From contig RSEF01000003.1 in the NCBI GenBank assembly GCA_003993805.1, forward strand, positions 43,096,708 through 43,160,707: a stretch of 64,000 bases of DNA. The letters are read 5' to 3'. The position numbers and the translations under genes were made by a program. Positions 14,201 to 28,165 of the stretch are shown here, piece by piece. The stretch's first letter is position 1, and every line of letters starts with the position of its first letter. The notes under the pieces are model-generated. The model saw only the letters and a list, made by a program, of their open reading frames with translations. It made no database searches and was not told the origin of the DNA. This DNA is from Himantopus leucocephalus (Eukaryota > Chordata > Aves > Charadriiformes > Recurvirostridae).

Positions 14201-17200
14201 GTGGGAAAACCCAGCAACACTAATGTGGAAGTAGCGTTTCTGCAGAAATGTGGGCTGCTGGGGATCATAAGGTGAACAGAAGTCATCAAGACCATGCTGT
14301 TGTCTGGGACGCATAAAGAGAAGGACAGTGATGAAATAGAGACTTGGAGACATACTGGGTACATCTAGCACTGGTATGCTCAGAGTGCTTTCCCCCACGG
14401 CTGGCACGGTGCTCCCAGGCACGCAGAGTGACCCACCTGCAGTGTCCTCCAGCAACCAGAGCGCTATACACGAGGTGTGAGCCTAGGCACAGCAACCAGC
14501 ACATGCTTCACTGCTGGTTAAAGTGCCACATGGGCATGCAGTCCTGCATCCTGAGCAGACTGCAGCAGGTCCCTCTTTGCACTACAGCAGTGGGGAAAGG
14601 AGCTCCACACATTCAGCACAGGTAAGGTCATAGCTGGAGTAGCTGTCAACAACACTGCAGGCCATCTGGACAGAATCCAGAAGAAAACACCGAGAATGAT
14701 CAGAAGTCTAGCAACAGTGAGCTACAAAGAGAAGTCAAAGGGATGCAAAAAACATGGAGGAGACAGAGGTGAAGATGTCAACACTCTACCAAAACATGAA
14801 AAGCTTCTGCAAGGGGGAAGGGAATAATGGTCTGCAATCCGCAGGGAGAAGGATAAAAAGAAGCACGTTTCAGCCACAGCCAGATAGATCCAGGTTTGAT
14901 ATTTGTGATCAACTATTCGTTACCCTGAGAGGTGGCTATGTGACAAACTCAGTTAAATGCTTAGAAGCACCGACAGTCCACAAAGTCCAATAAACTGTCT
15001 ATAGAGACGACTCCCCTTCCATGCATTGTCCCTAGAAAGGCTGGCTACACAAGTAGCAATTTGTGCAAGTGCTTCTGCAGCCAATTGATCTTTTAGCTAA
15101 TGATGTCTGCCTTCTGCAAAGGTTAACAAGTCCAGAAGGAGGTGGATGTGTTCGTCTGAGCAGAAACCTAGATTAGTAGACGTGGTCTTCCATTTCGGAC
15201 TACTGCCAGTGACGATGAAGCACTGGTGCTCCCCACCACTAGTGAAGAGCAGCGTTCCCTGTTTGCTTTTTCTCCCCTGGTTGCTGGGCAACCACAGAAT
15301 CTTTTACATCTGTAAACGCTGCAAATATCTTATTTTGAGCCATTTTAATATTCAGTATTCAGCCTGGTGAAGAGCTGAGTCATCGGCACTTTTCTTCAGA
15401 TGGGTATAATTAAGCTTTGCACTGTAGTATAAGCCTCTGGAGTTAGTAGTAGGTTGAAATTACAGTAGATGAAACAACATTATGAAAAAACACAGGTAGA
15501 GCATTGTTTGAAAGGCGACTGACACCTTGCTCATTCTTCATCCTCACACGGACCAGGCCAGTATCACAATGGTACTTCATAGAATGGGATTCCTTAGATA
15601 TATACACACGAAATTTTTTCGCACACTTAAGTTATTCTATTTCTATCTGGAAAATGTGTACAAGAGATGAAGAAACATAAAAGGTACATGACTGATGTAA
15701 CAGTCATGACTAAATTTACTGACAGGGTGAGGCATGCATAATTTCAATCCTGTTTAGTATCTCCCTTTTTGAAAAAAACAACAGACAAGCCCAATTAATA
15801 ACCATGTGGATCTATACCACTATATGGCCCGATTATATGACCAATTGCAGTGTTACCCACTATCAGTAATCTCACCTACAATACAGTAAATAATCCAGCT
15901 CCTCCACAACTCATCCTAAAAGTACTAGCAGATGTTTTGTGGCAATCTTGCTGCAGTGGTGTAAGATTTCACTGTTTCCAGTTCTTTCTTCCACTGCGCT
16001 GCCTGCCCTACCACACAGCAGTAGAAGAGAATACAGATTTACAGCTCACTCACTCCTATGCAAAGCTTTGGTTTTAAGCATCTGAGCTGAAACTGCTGGT
16101 GACACTGGGTTTGAGCACAGAAAATGCACTGCAAATGGAACTGTGCTGAGGGGACTTACATACTAACAGCTCTTGCCAAGTCTGCCATAGGGTAGGAGGC
16201 TATGAGTGACAACATCTAAAACTTCTGCACAAAATATGTCTAAGATATGTCCTAAACCTCTTACAACTACTCAGGGAAGTTACAACAGTCACAGGTTTGA
16301 AAAGGTGAATGGGAGATAAGGAAGCACGGGTTTAGTTTGTTTGTTTAAAACAAAATATCTTTAAGCCATCACCACTTCCCTCAGGGGTACAGGGCACTTA
16401 ACTGATCAATTTATGCTTATTTAGTGCTTTTGACTGCACACTCATAGTTCTTGGTGTTGGCTGCTCTGCAAACCATGGGAATTCTACCACTGACGTTTAT
16501 GGGAACAAAACTAGACCAAGGCAAGAAGCTGTAAGAATAAAAGGGAAAATAATATTTAAGTCTTCCAAGATGATGCAGGACACCAAAGCTTCTTGACATT
16601 TTGCCTGTGATGTTGCATAGTATATGTCAGGCCTTCTTCATAAAGCCCACTTTAATGCATGATTAAGTCAGACTCAGACAATCCACAGAAAAATCAAGAA
16701 AAAGCAAATGTTTCAAAATATCTCATGTAAGAAAAAAAGAGAAAAAAGCTATTTATTTACAATTTCATGTTGTCACCTCATTAACCTACATGAAATGTTA
16801 GTACACCAAAACCTTACCAAAGAAAGATTTATGCTGCTGACCTTAGGATAAAGAGAAACAAATGGAGTAAGATTCAAAATATTCCTTAAAATTATTTCAA
16901 AACAGATTTTAAAAAAAAGAAACTTCCCCAACAAATACCAAGATAAAAAATAGGCACATGTAATGATTGTACTAAAAATTGGGAGTTTTATAAGTGATCT
17001 CATTTGGTTGATTTACAAACTTTCCACTATTGTATTTCATTCTAACGACAACTAGCCAGAACAGATTCTCCTTTAAAACAAAGTTGACATTTTAAAATAT
17101 AACTATAAGTTCAGCTTTGAAATTGCATTAAAAACTAAAGCCATTGATTAGAAATACATTTCAGCTAAAAAATAAGCATTTTATTTTAAATATTCTTCAG

Positions 17201-17593
17201 AAAGAAGAAAGTCTACTAGAAGCAGACATTGCCTCAAAAAAACAAACACAAATGTTTTTGACCACATCCTTAATTTTTCTAAGTGACGATTTCTGATGAA
17301 ACTCACAAGCTCAGAGGTTATGACTTTTTCCATAGAAAACTTGAATATCTTAGAGTAACTGGACTGCCTATTAAATACAGCAATATCCTTCTTTGTCCTT
17401 TGTCATATCTATTTCTAAAGTAAAATATCAATAACTTTATTATAGCATAATGATATAAGCAATCCATGTTGATAGTTGTGAGAAAAAAAAGATTAAGCAT
17501 TCAGATACACAAGCTCTTTAGATCTCAAATAAAAGCAACAACGTCAAGCTAAATTCAGATTAACTACTCTGAGTTACTAGTCTAAATTAACTG

Positions 17594-17606
17594 TATATAT
17601 ATATAT
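17594..17606 (+). repeat. Short (TA)n tract
   Basis: Thirteen bases of alternating T and A. This is a simple repeat. Confidence 0.85.
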
Positions 17607-17750
17607 TGGTTGGTGCCAGTGGAGCAGAGGACAATGTTCACAGATGAGGCTGCTGTAGAAATCAATCCTTCTAGGGGACACAGGAGACGGGGACAACCAC
17701 TGTTCCTGAAGTCTAGTGTACTAAGAAGCTAGTGGGGCAGTTTGAGGTGA

Positions 17751-17803
17751 AGCCCAGTGAAGAGACAAGGATTTGTCTGAGCCCAGTGAAGAGACAAAGA
17801 TTT
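17751..17803 (+). repeat. Imperfect short tandem duplication, 24 bases repeated at 29-base spacing
   Basis: 'agcccagtgaagagacaagg'-'attt' at 17751-17774 recurs at 17780-17803 with one substitution (caagg to caaag). Confidence 0.9.
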
Positions 17804-19087
17804 ATGTCCCAGACTTGTCTTCTGAAGGTATTTCAGTGTCTCCAGTCCACTCTCCTCCTGTCTTTCACAGGAAACCTTTGTATCATTTTATAAAATGTAA
17901 AGAGGCAGATGTAACATACAAGCAACATCAAATGAAAACCGACTCCTTGGAACTTTTGTCTTTCATGCCCCTAGGTGCAGAAAGAGGTGAAAGCAACAGA
18001 AAGAAGAGCTCCTACTCCTGGAACAGGATCACATTTTTCAGGTCCTCATGACACCACCATGTTTTTCCAAGCTCTCACTGTGCTAGATAGGAAACAGCCT
18101 TTTGGCAAGTGGGGCCCAACTCTCAGACACAACTGGCAGAAGGGAGGTCTCCTGGTTTTTATAAGGGTAGTTATCCAGGTCCTGCACCACATAGCAGAAA
18201 TCAGGGAATATACTGTGCCACTCTTCTTCCCTGATCCTTGAAAAAAGCGTCACTGAAATGAAACACAAAAGTCAGCTATGCCATCTCTAGGTCTACCACA
18301 GTTCCTTTTACGTGTTTTCCATGGCATCAAAACTGGGTTTGTGCACAGCAGAGGCTCTAGCATATTATACTGCAATATTTACAGGCATCATTTACTGCAA
18401 AAATGACTTGACTATTAGTTAGGAAGTGAACTAAAGTAATAGCAACCCTCTGCAAGGTTGCAGTAAGAATAACATCTTCTGGTCTCAACCTCATGACGAA
18501 GAGGTATGCCATCAGTCATGACTATGGGTAAAAAGTCATTATTCATTAAATTAAATGGCCTGGAAAACAAAGCGAGCTTGGCTATTTGCAGCAAATGTCT
18601 AGGGAGGCTCTCTGTTTCCTTGAGTTGCTCAGGCTTTCCATGTCCTTGATCCATTTGCTTTGTGTCAGCCCGTGCCACCTGGATATAAATCTCTTCTAGC
18701 TTCTACTCCTTACACTGCCTTTTAATAACTTATAAGACCCTGCAAAAAGGCACAACTTATTTATATGCCTGCAAACAGTGCCAGGTCTACTTTTTAAACA
18801 TTCCGTTGGTTGTACGCATCAACTCCTCTTCAAGGTAGTTTCCTGCACAACGTAGGGCTCAGTAGCTCCATTATAAATGATGTAGTGACTGCCAGTAGAC
18901 CAAAGATGTACAACTCCAGCAAGAGCTCCTCAAGCATTTCCTTCCAATAGGCGTGATGCCCCACAGGCAGAAAAGCACATCAGATATGCTCCTGTATGTG
19001 TTTCTGTCAGGCAACACTGATTCTGATAATATATGTGGAAAACAGCAGAATCATGGTCCCTTTACTATTTCCAGAGACATGAATGCT

Positions 19088-19135
19088 AAACTAAGAGAGC
19101 ATCAGTGTTGTAAACTAAGAGATCATCAGTGTTGT
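19088..19135 (+). repeat. 24-bp tandem duplication (2 copies)
   Basis: Two adjacent copies, 19088-19111 and 19112-19135, read 'aaactaagagagcatcagtg'-'ttgt' and differ only at one base (gagc against gatc). Confidence 0.9.
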
Positions 19136-22100
19136 ACTTCTGTCCTTTTATTTCTTAATCAAGCTAAATAATGTTTAAGCAAATAATCATTTCTGGTAGT
19201 CTTCACTTAAAAGCTGGTCCCATCCAGCCACCTAACACAAATATGCTTTTTCCCTTGGGCTCACTGAAGTTTGACAATGTACCAAAGAAACGGTGTCCAG
19301 AACCAAATTAAGTATATATTCAGTTCAATTCCATCATTGCATCAATTGCCTTTTTCCCAGGATGGGCTGATGATGCATGAACAGTCATGTTTTTCCCCAT
19401 CAGTATAACCCATTGTAAATTCATGTCTACAGTATTTTTCCTACTCTCAGGCCACCCTCAGTACTGCTGTGTCTCAGGATTTTCCTCTTTCTAACAAATA
19501 TCTGTGTTGAAAATCACTTTTCTGAAGTTGTATCAAGTAAAAGTCTCACAGGTGTGGCTGTAACCTAGCACTTTTCCAAATTCAGCTTTTTTTTTTCTGC
19601 CCATATTTCTAAATGGTTTTAGTCCTTTTATACTACTTCACTGTTCCTACTGATATTCTGTAGAACTAGTGTTAAGTTTGTAACTCTATCAGCAATATAT
19701 TACTCACTGGAGTGATTCTTCTCCCTATTTAATCAGAGATACTGTGCTAAACTTCAGTTTGATGAAAAGATACCATTCCTTTTAAGTCAGGATTTCCTAT
19801 CCTGATAACATGTCAACCAGAGAACAGCTAAAGCACTTTTGCAGACAGTGCTCTTTTAGAATCTTGGCTGTTATAGCATTAATTGTTTTCTGTTACCTAA
19901 TTAGGATATCACCTTCACAAGTACCAATGACTGTGTAATAAGATTTTAAAAAAAACCACCGCAAAACAACAAACAAACAAAAAACCACCACACAAATTCC
20001 AGCAAAACCCAATATGGCAACAACATAGTCTGACTGCACCACATAACTACATCCTCCATATCCCCTTGACTTGTTCATAGTAAAAAAATATGTTAGGTTA
20101 TGAAAAATAAACAATTCCTTTACACTATTTGCAAGTAGATTATTTCATCAGTTCTAAAACTTAATTACAGAAGTTCTACGCAACAGTTTGGGTTAGCATC
20201 TGAGAAATATTCAAATGAGCAGTGATATTAAAACCTGAAACGACTTGTAAAAAATAGCAGTGCTGGGAAAGCATAATGGTATCAACACTCCTGTGTAGCA
20301 AAGAAGTAAATTAGAATCCAGCACTTGACATGCAGGTCAGACCTTCTGGTTGCATTAATACCACAGATGTATTGAGACTAAAGATTAGCAACAACATCCC
20401 CAAGTCAGACGCAGTTTCTAAAGAAAAGCCTGTAAGATAGAAGCAGGAAGACTGCAACAGAAGAGTGGCCATAATGCATAAGATCCACTAGGATCATGAG
20501 GATAAGTATGTACGTGCTTTTCTGAAAATGGACATATTTAGGTGCATCCCTAACTGCTTCTACAAAAAAAAATTGCTCTGTGAATATAACATTGCCTAAA
20601 CAATAAAATAAAGAAAATCAAACAAACAAAAAAAACCTATCCGGTAAGCCCTAAGTTTTAAGACATTAAAGGAAACAAAGAAGGGAGAACTAAGGTTAGT
20701 CTAAGAGAAAAAGAAAAAAAGCAATAGATAGGAACTTCCAGGTGAAAGTCTAAATGAAAGTTTATTTTATTTTTGTTTCCGTAATTCAATACATCACCTA
20801 AAATGTCTGATAGAATTAGAGATGATCCTGTCTTTCCCTGTTAATTTAGAAGAGACCTTACATCCTAGGTCCCCTATGTGCCTAACAACAATGAAATTAC
20901 CAATGCTTTACATAAGATGAAAACATGCAGAGGCAGACAAACAGAAGGTGCTAGGAAAAATACAAAATATAGCAACAGAGCAGAAATATTAAAAAAGGAA
21001 AAAAGAACAAAACCAGTGTCAGATAAACATATACTCACAGTACATTTATTGTAGTAACCAAGGGAACAAAAGGCAAAGAATTTAACGAGAAACTATAGCA
21101 GTTAACTAGATACACTGTTCTATTGCATGTTTTCTTATTAAATCAAATAATGTCACAGTTTACATTTAAACAGTATGGAAAAACTGAAGATGAGCCACGT
21201 AGTTAAATGTATTTAAGCAATCAGCAGAAATGTTGGTAATTTTATCCAAACTGTAACACTCCTTTCAACAGAAACCAAACTTTTCTCACTGTTCACAAAG
21301 CATTGCAGTGATGGGGCCAAATAATGGTCATCTCCCAGTTTGTTGCTTTAGTGAACAAGCAAAATAAGTAGGGTCTTAAAATACCAAACAAAGCCAGAAT
21401 GAAATAAGGTATTTGACCTGCAAATTAGCATTGAAATCTATCTGCACTTACCTACAGAACTACTTTTGCCAAAGGGAAAAAATAAAAAGAAAAGTCACCT
21501 GCACAACTTAGCCTGAAAGGGAAACATTTTCAGGTACTGACAAAAAGATCCTGGTAAAGAGATGACTAACATGGCAGAAAGCAAACAAAAAAGATGCTGG
21601 TGTCTTTTATTCCTTCTTTACAAAGAATGAAGGATGCTTAGAAAGAGGTGTTAAATAAAAGATCATGAAGGGCTTTTCTCCTCACATTAAATATAGCTCT
21701 AGATTCCTCATGTTTTGCTCGATAACTGAAAAGTAACAAGAGCATGAAATCATGACAGAATAAAGCGCAGTGGCTTCTGACTTGTGCAGCTTCTCATTGA
21801 AGAGAAAGGATGTTAAGTCAGGTTATTTAAGATTCCTGGTTCACTTTTCAATTCTACTTAAACCTGTTTAATATAAACTCGTGACAACAGATGAGATAAT
21901 CTCCCACTGTGAACAAATTCTTGCAGTACTTCAGAGGTTTCTTCAACAAAAAAAAAAAAAACAGTCTTGGTCTTCCTGACCATTCTTACCTAGACAGCAA
22001 GACAAAAACAAACAACAGAAAGAAGGAGAAGAAGATAAAAGAAATCCTGAACTGATTTCTTTTTGAGATGGAAAGGTTATGAAGCTTGAAAGGTATACAA

Positions 22101-22970
22101 GCAAAACCTGTTTGTCCTTCAACTTCACTATTAACCCTCAAATCCAGTAATTTTCACCCATGGAAGATCAGGCATGACCATGTATAAGGATCAGTAGTCA
22201 AGAGAAGGGCAATGACTTCAAGTCATTTCACTCCAGTTTAACCAGGAGACAAAAGACTATGGTTTAAATGATCGAGGCTGCCACAGGGGGTGAACCCAGA
22301 GTCTGACAGGGCAGTCCACCTGCAGCATTCCCACTGCTGACTCCAGATGAGTGGTGCTCTGGATTGGGCAACTATTTTCTCCATCTCAAGAACTCGGCAG
22401 ACAGGCAAAGTCTCCTCAACCAGTGTCGCGCCTAGCCCTAGTGGCAACACCTACCTCTGCCCTGCAAGTCTGCCTGGATATCACCCACACTCCTTCTCAG
22501 TGAGCTGCATGAAATCCAGGCAGCTCCCTCCAAATGGGTCTGTGGAAACATCCCTGTGTGGTTGTGCCCTGCTCACACCATTTCCTTTTTCTTCTGTCCC
22601 ACCCAGACATGAACTGATGTCTCAGCACTGGGAGGCGGATGAGGTGGCACTGGAGTGTGCCAGCACTTACCTTGAGCTAACTCCACAGCCATGGGGCACA
22701 GGAACTGAAGAGTCCCCCCATGGGGCAGTTGCCCTGGCACGTTCACAGCACAGGTGAACTCTGAAAGAAACCCCTTCAGTGGCCAAAGGGAGCCATCGGT
22801 GCACGGGTACCTCAAACGTACCAGGCAGTGGCCTCTCTGCCAGCTCCTACGCAGTCTCTCGACATACCAGCTGCACTTTTCCCCTTACACTTTTAGAAAT
22901 CCCCTCCCCGTCCAAGGTCCCATCACACTGTGGGACTATCCAGGAGGAGAACTGTTGAAAGATGAAGGTG

Positions 22971-23085
22971 CTAGAGCATGTCCAAAGAAAAGCAACAAAG
23001 CTGGTGAGGGATCTGNNNNNNNNNNCAGGGGGGTTGGAACTAGATGATTTTTAAGGTCCCTTCCAACTTTAACCATTCTATGATA
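22971..23085 (+). repeat. CR1 LINE 3' fragment interrupted by a 10-N gap
   Basis: The left part carries a 'gagcatgtccaaagaaaagc' and 'aacaaagctggtgagggatctg' block. The right part carries 'gttggaactagatgattttt', 'aaggtcccttccaac' and 'ccattctatgata'. Both are CR1 blocks on the + strand. The part of the element between them is replaced by ten Ns (23016-23025). A typical CR1 copy would have clearly more than ten bases between these blocks, so the gap size is probably nominal. Confidence 0.9.
23016..23025. other. Assembly gap (10 N) inside a CR1 copy
   Basis: Ten Ns lie between two CR1 blocks that match the same element in the same orientation. Confidence 0.98.
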
Positions 23086-26000
23086 ACACCTTCTCAGAGT
23101 TGCCTAACCTTGCTTTCTCTTGAAGGCTGAATAACAATTAGATGGACTGCAACTCATAGCAATTTGGGCAATTCCTATGTTTCTATCCACAAGTAACACC
23201 ACTGCAAGGAGTGCTGTAAGTGGTAATGGGCTATGTTTCAGTGTTAGAAGGTCTAAATTAGCAGCAGTACCAGCACATCTGATTTGGCGTTTGGCAAATG
23301 TACTAGGTGAAGTGGTGTCTTTTAGTTACAGTACCCTGTCTGTGCATCCCAGATCTTACTGAATAAGTAGCCATTTAAAAAATGACAACTTTCTCATTCT
23401 AAGTGTATTGTCACATTATTTCAAATTACACTTTTATCCATCACCTGCTCAACATTATGCATCATGAATGTCACAAAAAGTTCTGCAGTACTTTGAAATA
23501 ATTTTTCAATGCACGTTCCAATTTCTACATTAAAAAATTCTGCCTCTGAATTCTACTGAGTACCCGACCCAGTGATCTTAATACATTGTGGGTGCTTACA
23601 GACTTCTTAGCACGGCAGCTAAAACAGCCTAAGGTTTAGTCATAGGAAAATAGCACAAATTTCTTTTGTGATGCCTTCCCTCTATTTTTCCCTAGACAGG
23701 TTCACCTTATTTCTTCTGCCCAGGTAGAAAGCATATTACGTATACTTTTCTATCAAACTCACTTACTCATTTTTCCATTTCTTTGCAAGCACCACTCAAA
23801 GAGTGCTGTATGCAGTTTGAAATAACTGGTTGTCAAACTACAATATTCATTGCTGCAACTGTAGAGCAGGCTAAATTAAGACTTCTATAAAATGCCTTAG
23901 ATGAACAAAACCATAGCTGTGATACAGACAATAAATTCAGTGCAAAACTAATGGGCTTTATACAAGCGAATGAATTAAATGATTAGAAAAGGAGGGGGGA
24001 AATGAACTGTAAGAACAATCAGTCAATGTAAAGAAACCATCCAAACATGTCAGTGCGGATCATTACATAATGTTCTCTCAGGGTACTTGTTGTGAGAAAA
24101 CCTAACTGTTTCTGTTCAGGGACACAGTTTTCACCAAGGTAACACTTAAATCCCAACAGCATTGGCTAACACTGCACAGACATGCATTTGGTTTGCATGT
24201 GTTTGAATCATGTATTTATTTGAAACAATGAAAAAGTACAGAGCACTGTAACATCAGGATTACAATCTTGATTTGGATATGTGTGATTTTGTACATGTGT
24301 AGGCTCAGCCACTAAGCAAAGGAAGGTGAGAGGACTCTGGATTCCAGTGTTACCTTGTCAAGAACAGTTTATTTGGAAAGGAGGTGGTGGAAAAAAAGGG
24401 TACCATTCTCAGCCAAATTCCCAGTAAATAAGACATCTGGAGATGGCACGGATCACATCAATATAGTACTCCATCCTCTCCGCTCCTGTGACCCTCGACA
24501 GATACAGGACTTGGCAAGTCTGAACAATGTCAGTAGAAAATAACATGTAGGGACTTGCTGCTTGTACAAAGATCATCCAATTTTATCTTATTTTCCTGCT
24601 CTCAAAATCTGCTTTCCATGAAAGAGCTGCTCTTCTCTGTCCCTTGCCAGGAACAGCTGAGTTTGCTGGCCAAAGAATCTCCAGGTCAGGGAAATACTCA
24701 AACAATTTAAAGCCCATTACTATCAGGCNGAAGGAAAAGCTTAATTTGAAGGAATGTTCTTGACATTGTTCTTTAGCATTTATATGGCTATAAGTAAAGG
24801 TAATGGACTGATAAGTAAAGGTAAAGGACTGATACTAGGCTGTCTGGTTTTTTGGCTTGGTTATTTCAGGTAAGTTGCTTTCTCCTCTCTACCTACCTAC
24901 AAAACAAAACAACAATTGCAATGTAGCCCAGCTAGCACTCACCTCTTAGCAAAACATGTTGGGGGTACAGTCAGTTCATGTGTTAATGTCTGACCTCACA
25001 ATCTATTTAAATAAGAGTATGAGAAATGTATAAAGATAACATAAACCCTGTCACTTCTTAGAATTTCAACAGAAGAGAAACCTAGTTTTCTTCCTAATTC
25101 TAGCTCTTCAGACCCGTTTGAAGCTTTCATGACCTGTCCTATGCCTTTGCTATTCTTTAGTGTCTTTCTTATACTATTTATTTCCTTACAAGTTTTCACA
25201 GATGCGAATTTGGCCGCCTGCAATCCAATGCTCCATATGGCATTCTCACCCACATACTCTTACACTTCCATAACAATCTTTTTTACTTTGTTTTATTTTG
25301 CTCTGTATTTTTTTATTTACTAAATTTATTCAGAATGTTTTCCTTATTTTTCCATATTTTATCCCTGTTGTTCTGTTACTGCCAAAATCTTTTTCATTAA
25401 TTGCCCTGTGATATATGCATATGGATACTCCAGCACATCATAACTATCAAAACCAGAACTCAGGGGAGTTACGTGACATTCGCTTTGTGAGCTAACATTT
25501 CTCATTACACCTGCGGGAGCTGAGGGAAGGACAAACAGCTTGCCCAGGCTCTTCAGAAAAGGCTGGCTTAAAGGAGGCAGAGGGCTTCAATATAATTTAC
25601 TACATTCCATTCTTAGACATGACTGACTGCACACAAACAGATTGGGATATATATTCCTCTGCAGGACAGATACTACTTTAAATTCATAATAATTGTATTA
25701 GTGCCCAGGAGTTGCACAGATCCTGTCCTAAAGCATAAAAACAGATCTCACTTTCAGCTCGATACCAACTTGAAACCCCCTTTTGTCATTTACAAACCTA
25801 TCTTCACTCATTTTAAATGTTAAAATTAACTGGTATAACTCATCATTTCCCAGCCTTCTCCCTTGCCATTTTGCCCAAACTGCTTTGAGAATTGCCTTTG
25901 TGGCACTGACCACCTTGTCCCTCTGGACTTCCTATAGAAAATTCAGAACATGTTCGTAGTTTTTCTTTTTGGCATATCAGTGCCCAGGGTGGTGGTAGTC

Positions 26001-28011
26001 TTTTTGAGTCTCTTCTTCTAGGTCTGATCTTTTTCTATCCATGACTAGTACTGAAGCTAGTAGTGCAGCTGGCTGTCAGAAGAAAGAAAGAGACCTAATT
26101 GTGACAGATGAGAAACATGGGAAAAAATTCATCAGTAGTTGAGAGAGAAGACAGGTGAAGTGCTTAATGGGGTAGAGACAATGCAAATGAAGGAGAAGTT
26201 GAGTGCCTGGGGTGAAAGAATGCCCTACAAGTTAGGGATCAAACACTGTGCGAAATCAGGCAACAAAGTCCCTCTCAGAGAAGAATGACCTGCAGGTAGT
26301 CACAGATCCCAGGCTACAGCTTAGAGAAACTCCGCTACCAAGAAAATGAAGACCAAGGCAGTAGGATGAATCTAAGGCGCAGACCCTTATATTTGAGTAT
26401 CTAACTCTCACTGATGTTAATTGAACATAGGCTCGCCAAAACATTTGGGGATGTCAGTCCTATCACTACACTCCCTGATAAGGAGTCCTTCCCCATCTTT
26501 CCTGTAGGCCCCAGGACTCACCTCCCAGTAGCTAAGATTAATTTCTCTCCCTCTCCCCCCATTCCACTTGTTCAAATCACAGATAATCACTTGCAAATAA
26601 ATTGTGATTAATAGTGGCTCCTTAAGGATGACAGTCCCTTAGGTGAGGATTATGTAGAACACAGAGACTTGTGTTCTATATAAAAGACTATAAATCTCTT
26701 CTAGTCTACAAGTCCATATAAGACTTGTGTGTGACAAAATTTTTTCTTTTTCCAAAAATCTGACCCAGAGTTAAATTTGATCACAAAAAAATTCGTTAAC
26801 TGCATTTTCTTGTCATATCCAGGACATCTGAATTATTACTTTTCTCAGCTAGATATTTGAAAATGTAATGCTGTTTCCTCTAAACTCTACAATTAATAAC
26901 TGTCTTTCTTTGTCTTTTTCAGGCTACTTATTTTAAGCTGGATTCTACAAGCTTGTGCAGCTTAAGTAGTACTTTACTCCACTGAAATCAACAGAGAACC
27001 AATTTAAATAAAATGTATTATGTGCTTGATTTGAAGAAAGTTTTATGCTTAAGGAAATGGTGCTTCTTCCAAACAAGACATCAAACACTTAATTTCACAA
27101 CACAGTGCTATAATGTTTAACTGCTCACTCAGAAATATTACCAGAAGAAATATATTTTTCTCAAATAAATCAAACATCCATCAAAACACTAATTTATGCA
27201 GTTTTCAATTTGCATTAAATAAATTACAAAGAAACACTGTCAAAGATTTTTCCTTATAGACAGACCATTGTGTCAAAGTTAATTGCACGGCACAAGTGAA
27301 TTACTTTGTGTCCTGATTATATTACAATCTGGAAAAATTACAAGATCAGATCGATAAAAAAAAATAAACCAAAGATCAATTATTATGTTGGAAAGGACAA
27401 AATGATTAAGAGAACTGAAGTATTTTGACACTGAATGGAATTATTTCTGTTTGCACAGCTAAATTATTTGGTGTATTCACACACAAATTGACATACAATG
27501 TATATACAGTAGCGATGATGAAAACTTGTAGATCACTATAATCAGCATATAAAAATAAAAATTATATTTTATGTTGGGAAGAATATTAAATTGGTATTTC
27601 CACAAAATTTTACATGCACAGTGAGTAGAAACCAGCTATTTGGGGCAATACAAATAATTAACATCCTAAAAGTTAATATATACAAACAAATAATTTTAGT
27701 CACATAGCCACTGCACAGCTTAACTTACTCATGTATAATTTTGCAGGCTTGAAACTTGCATATCAAATCGTTGCAGAGATGTTACCTTGGAACTCAGTAG
27801 CTCCAAGGAATGTAACTCCCTTGTTACTTAACTGAATAAAAAACACTGAAGATCTATCCTTCAAATATAAAGCAGATGCATGACCCTGTACTTACACCCA
27901 TGTGTATTTTCAGTTATTACTTTGGTTACTGGATATGATCCTTAATATTTTAATGGTGTAACATTAACATAATAAAAAATATAAGAGAGATGAAGAGGAG
28001 AATGAAATACA
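23086..28011. other. Non-coding stretch
   Basis: AT-rich, with a single N (24729) and a 21-bp tandem duplication. The segment from about 26800 onward is notably AT-rich. No gene or named repeat could be supported. Confidence 0.55.
24790..24831 (+). repeat. 21-bp tandem duplication (2 copies)
   Basis: 'ataagtaaaggtaatggact'-'g' at 24790-24810 is followed directly by a copy with one substitution at 24811-24831. Confidence 0.88.
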
Positions 28012-28165
28012 ATAGTTTCTGTTGGAAAGGACCTACAATGGTCATCTAGTCCAACTGCCTGACCACTTCAGGGCTGACCAAAAGCTAAAGAATATTATTA
28101 AGGGCATTGTCCAAATGCCTCTTCAACACTGACAGGCTTGGAGCATTACCTTCTAGTAACTACTA
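28012..28165 (-). repeat. CR1 LINE 3' fragment, antisense
   Basis: The + strand reads 'gttggaaaggacctacaatg', 'gtcatctagtccaactgcct', 'gaccacttcagggctgacca', then 'aagggcattgtccaaatgcc' and 'cttcaacactgacaggcttg'. These are reverse-complement CR1 3'-end blocks, so the element lies on the minus strand. The copy is diverged and truncated, and the boundaries are approximate. Confidence 0.9.

Larger units (their letters stand above)
1430..22970. other. Long non-coding stretch, probable intron of the minus-strand gene
   Basis: It is AT-rich and low in repeats. It holds a 100-N gap (2155-2254), one single N (2997), two small tandem duplications near 17.75 and 19.1 kb, and A-rich tracts (for example 21948-21961). 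All open frames are short (145 residues or less), of biased composition, and without a recognisable family or paired splice signals. A slightly GC-richer patch at about 11370-11760 and another at 22350-22760 give the longest frames, but neither reads like protein. Small internal exons cannot be excluded. Confidence 0.55.

Noticed and set aside
19893..20114. 73-residue minus-strand frame with a hydrophobic stretch resembling a membrane segment
   Set aside because: The hydrophobicity comes from reading A/C-rich simple sequence ('aaacaacaaacaaacaaa') on the other strand.
22347..22757. 136-residue plus-strand open frame
   Set aside because: Low-complexity Ser/Pro composition, no family resemblance, and overlapping open frames on the other strand.
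25505..25575. Segment resembling a MIR-type SINE core ('gctgagggaaggacaaacag', 'cttgcccaggctc')
   Set aside because: The match by eye is short and weak. Not enough to call a SINE without an alignment.
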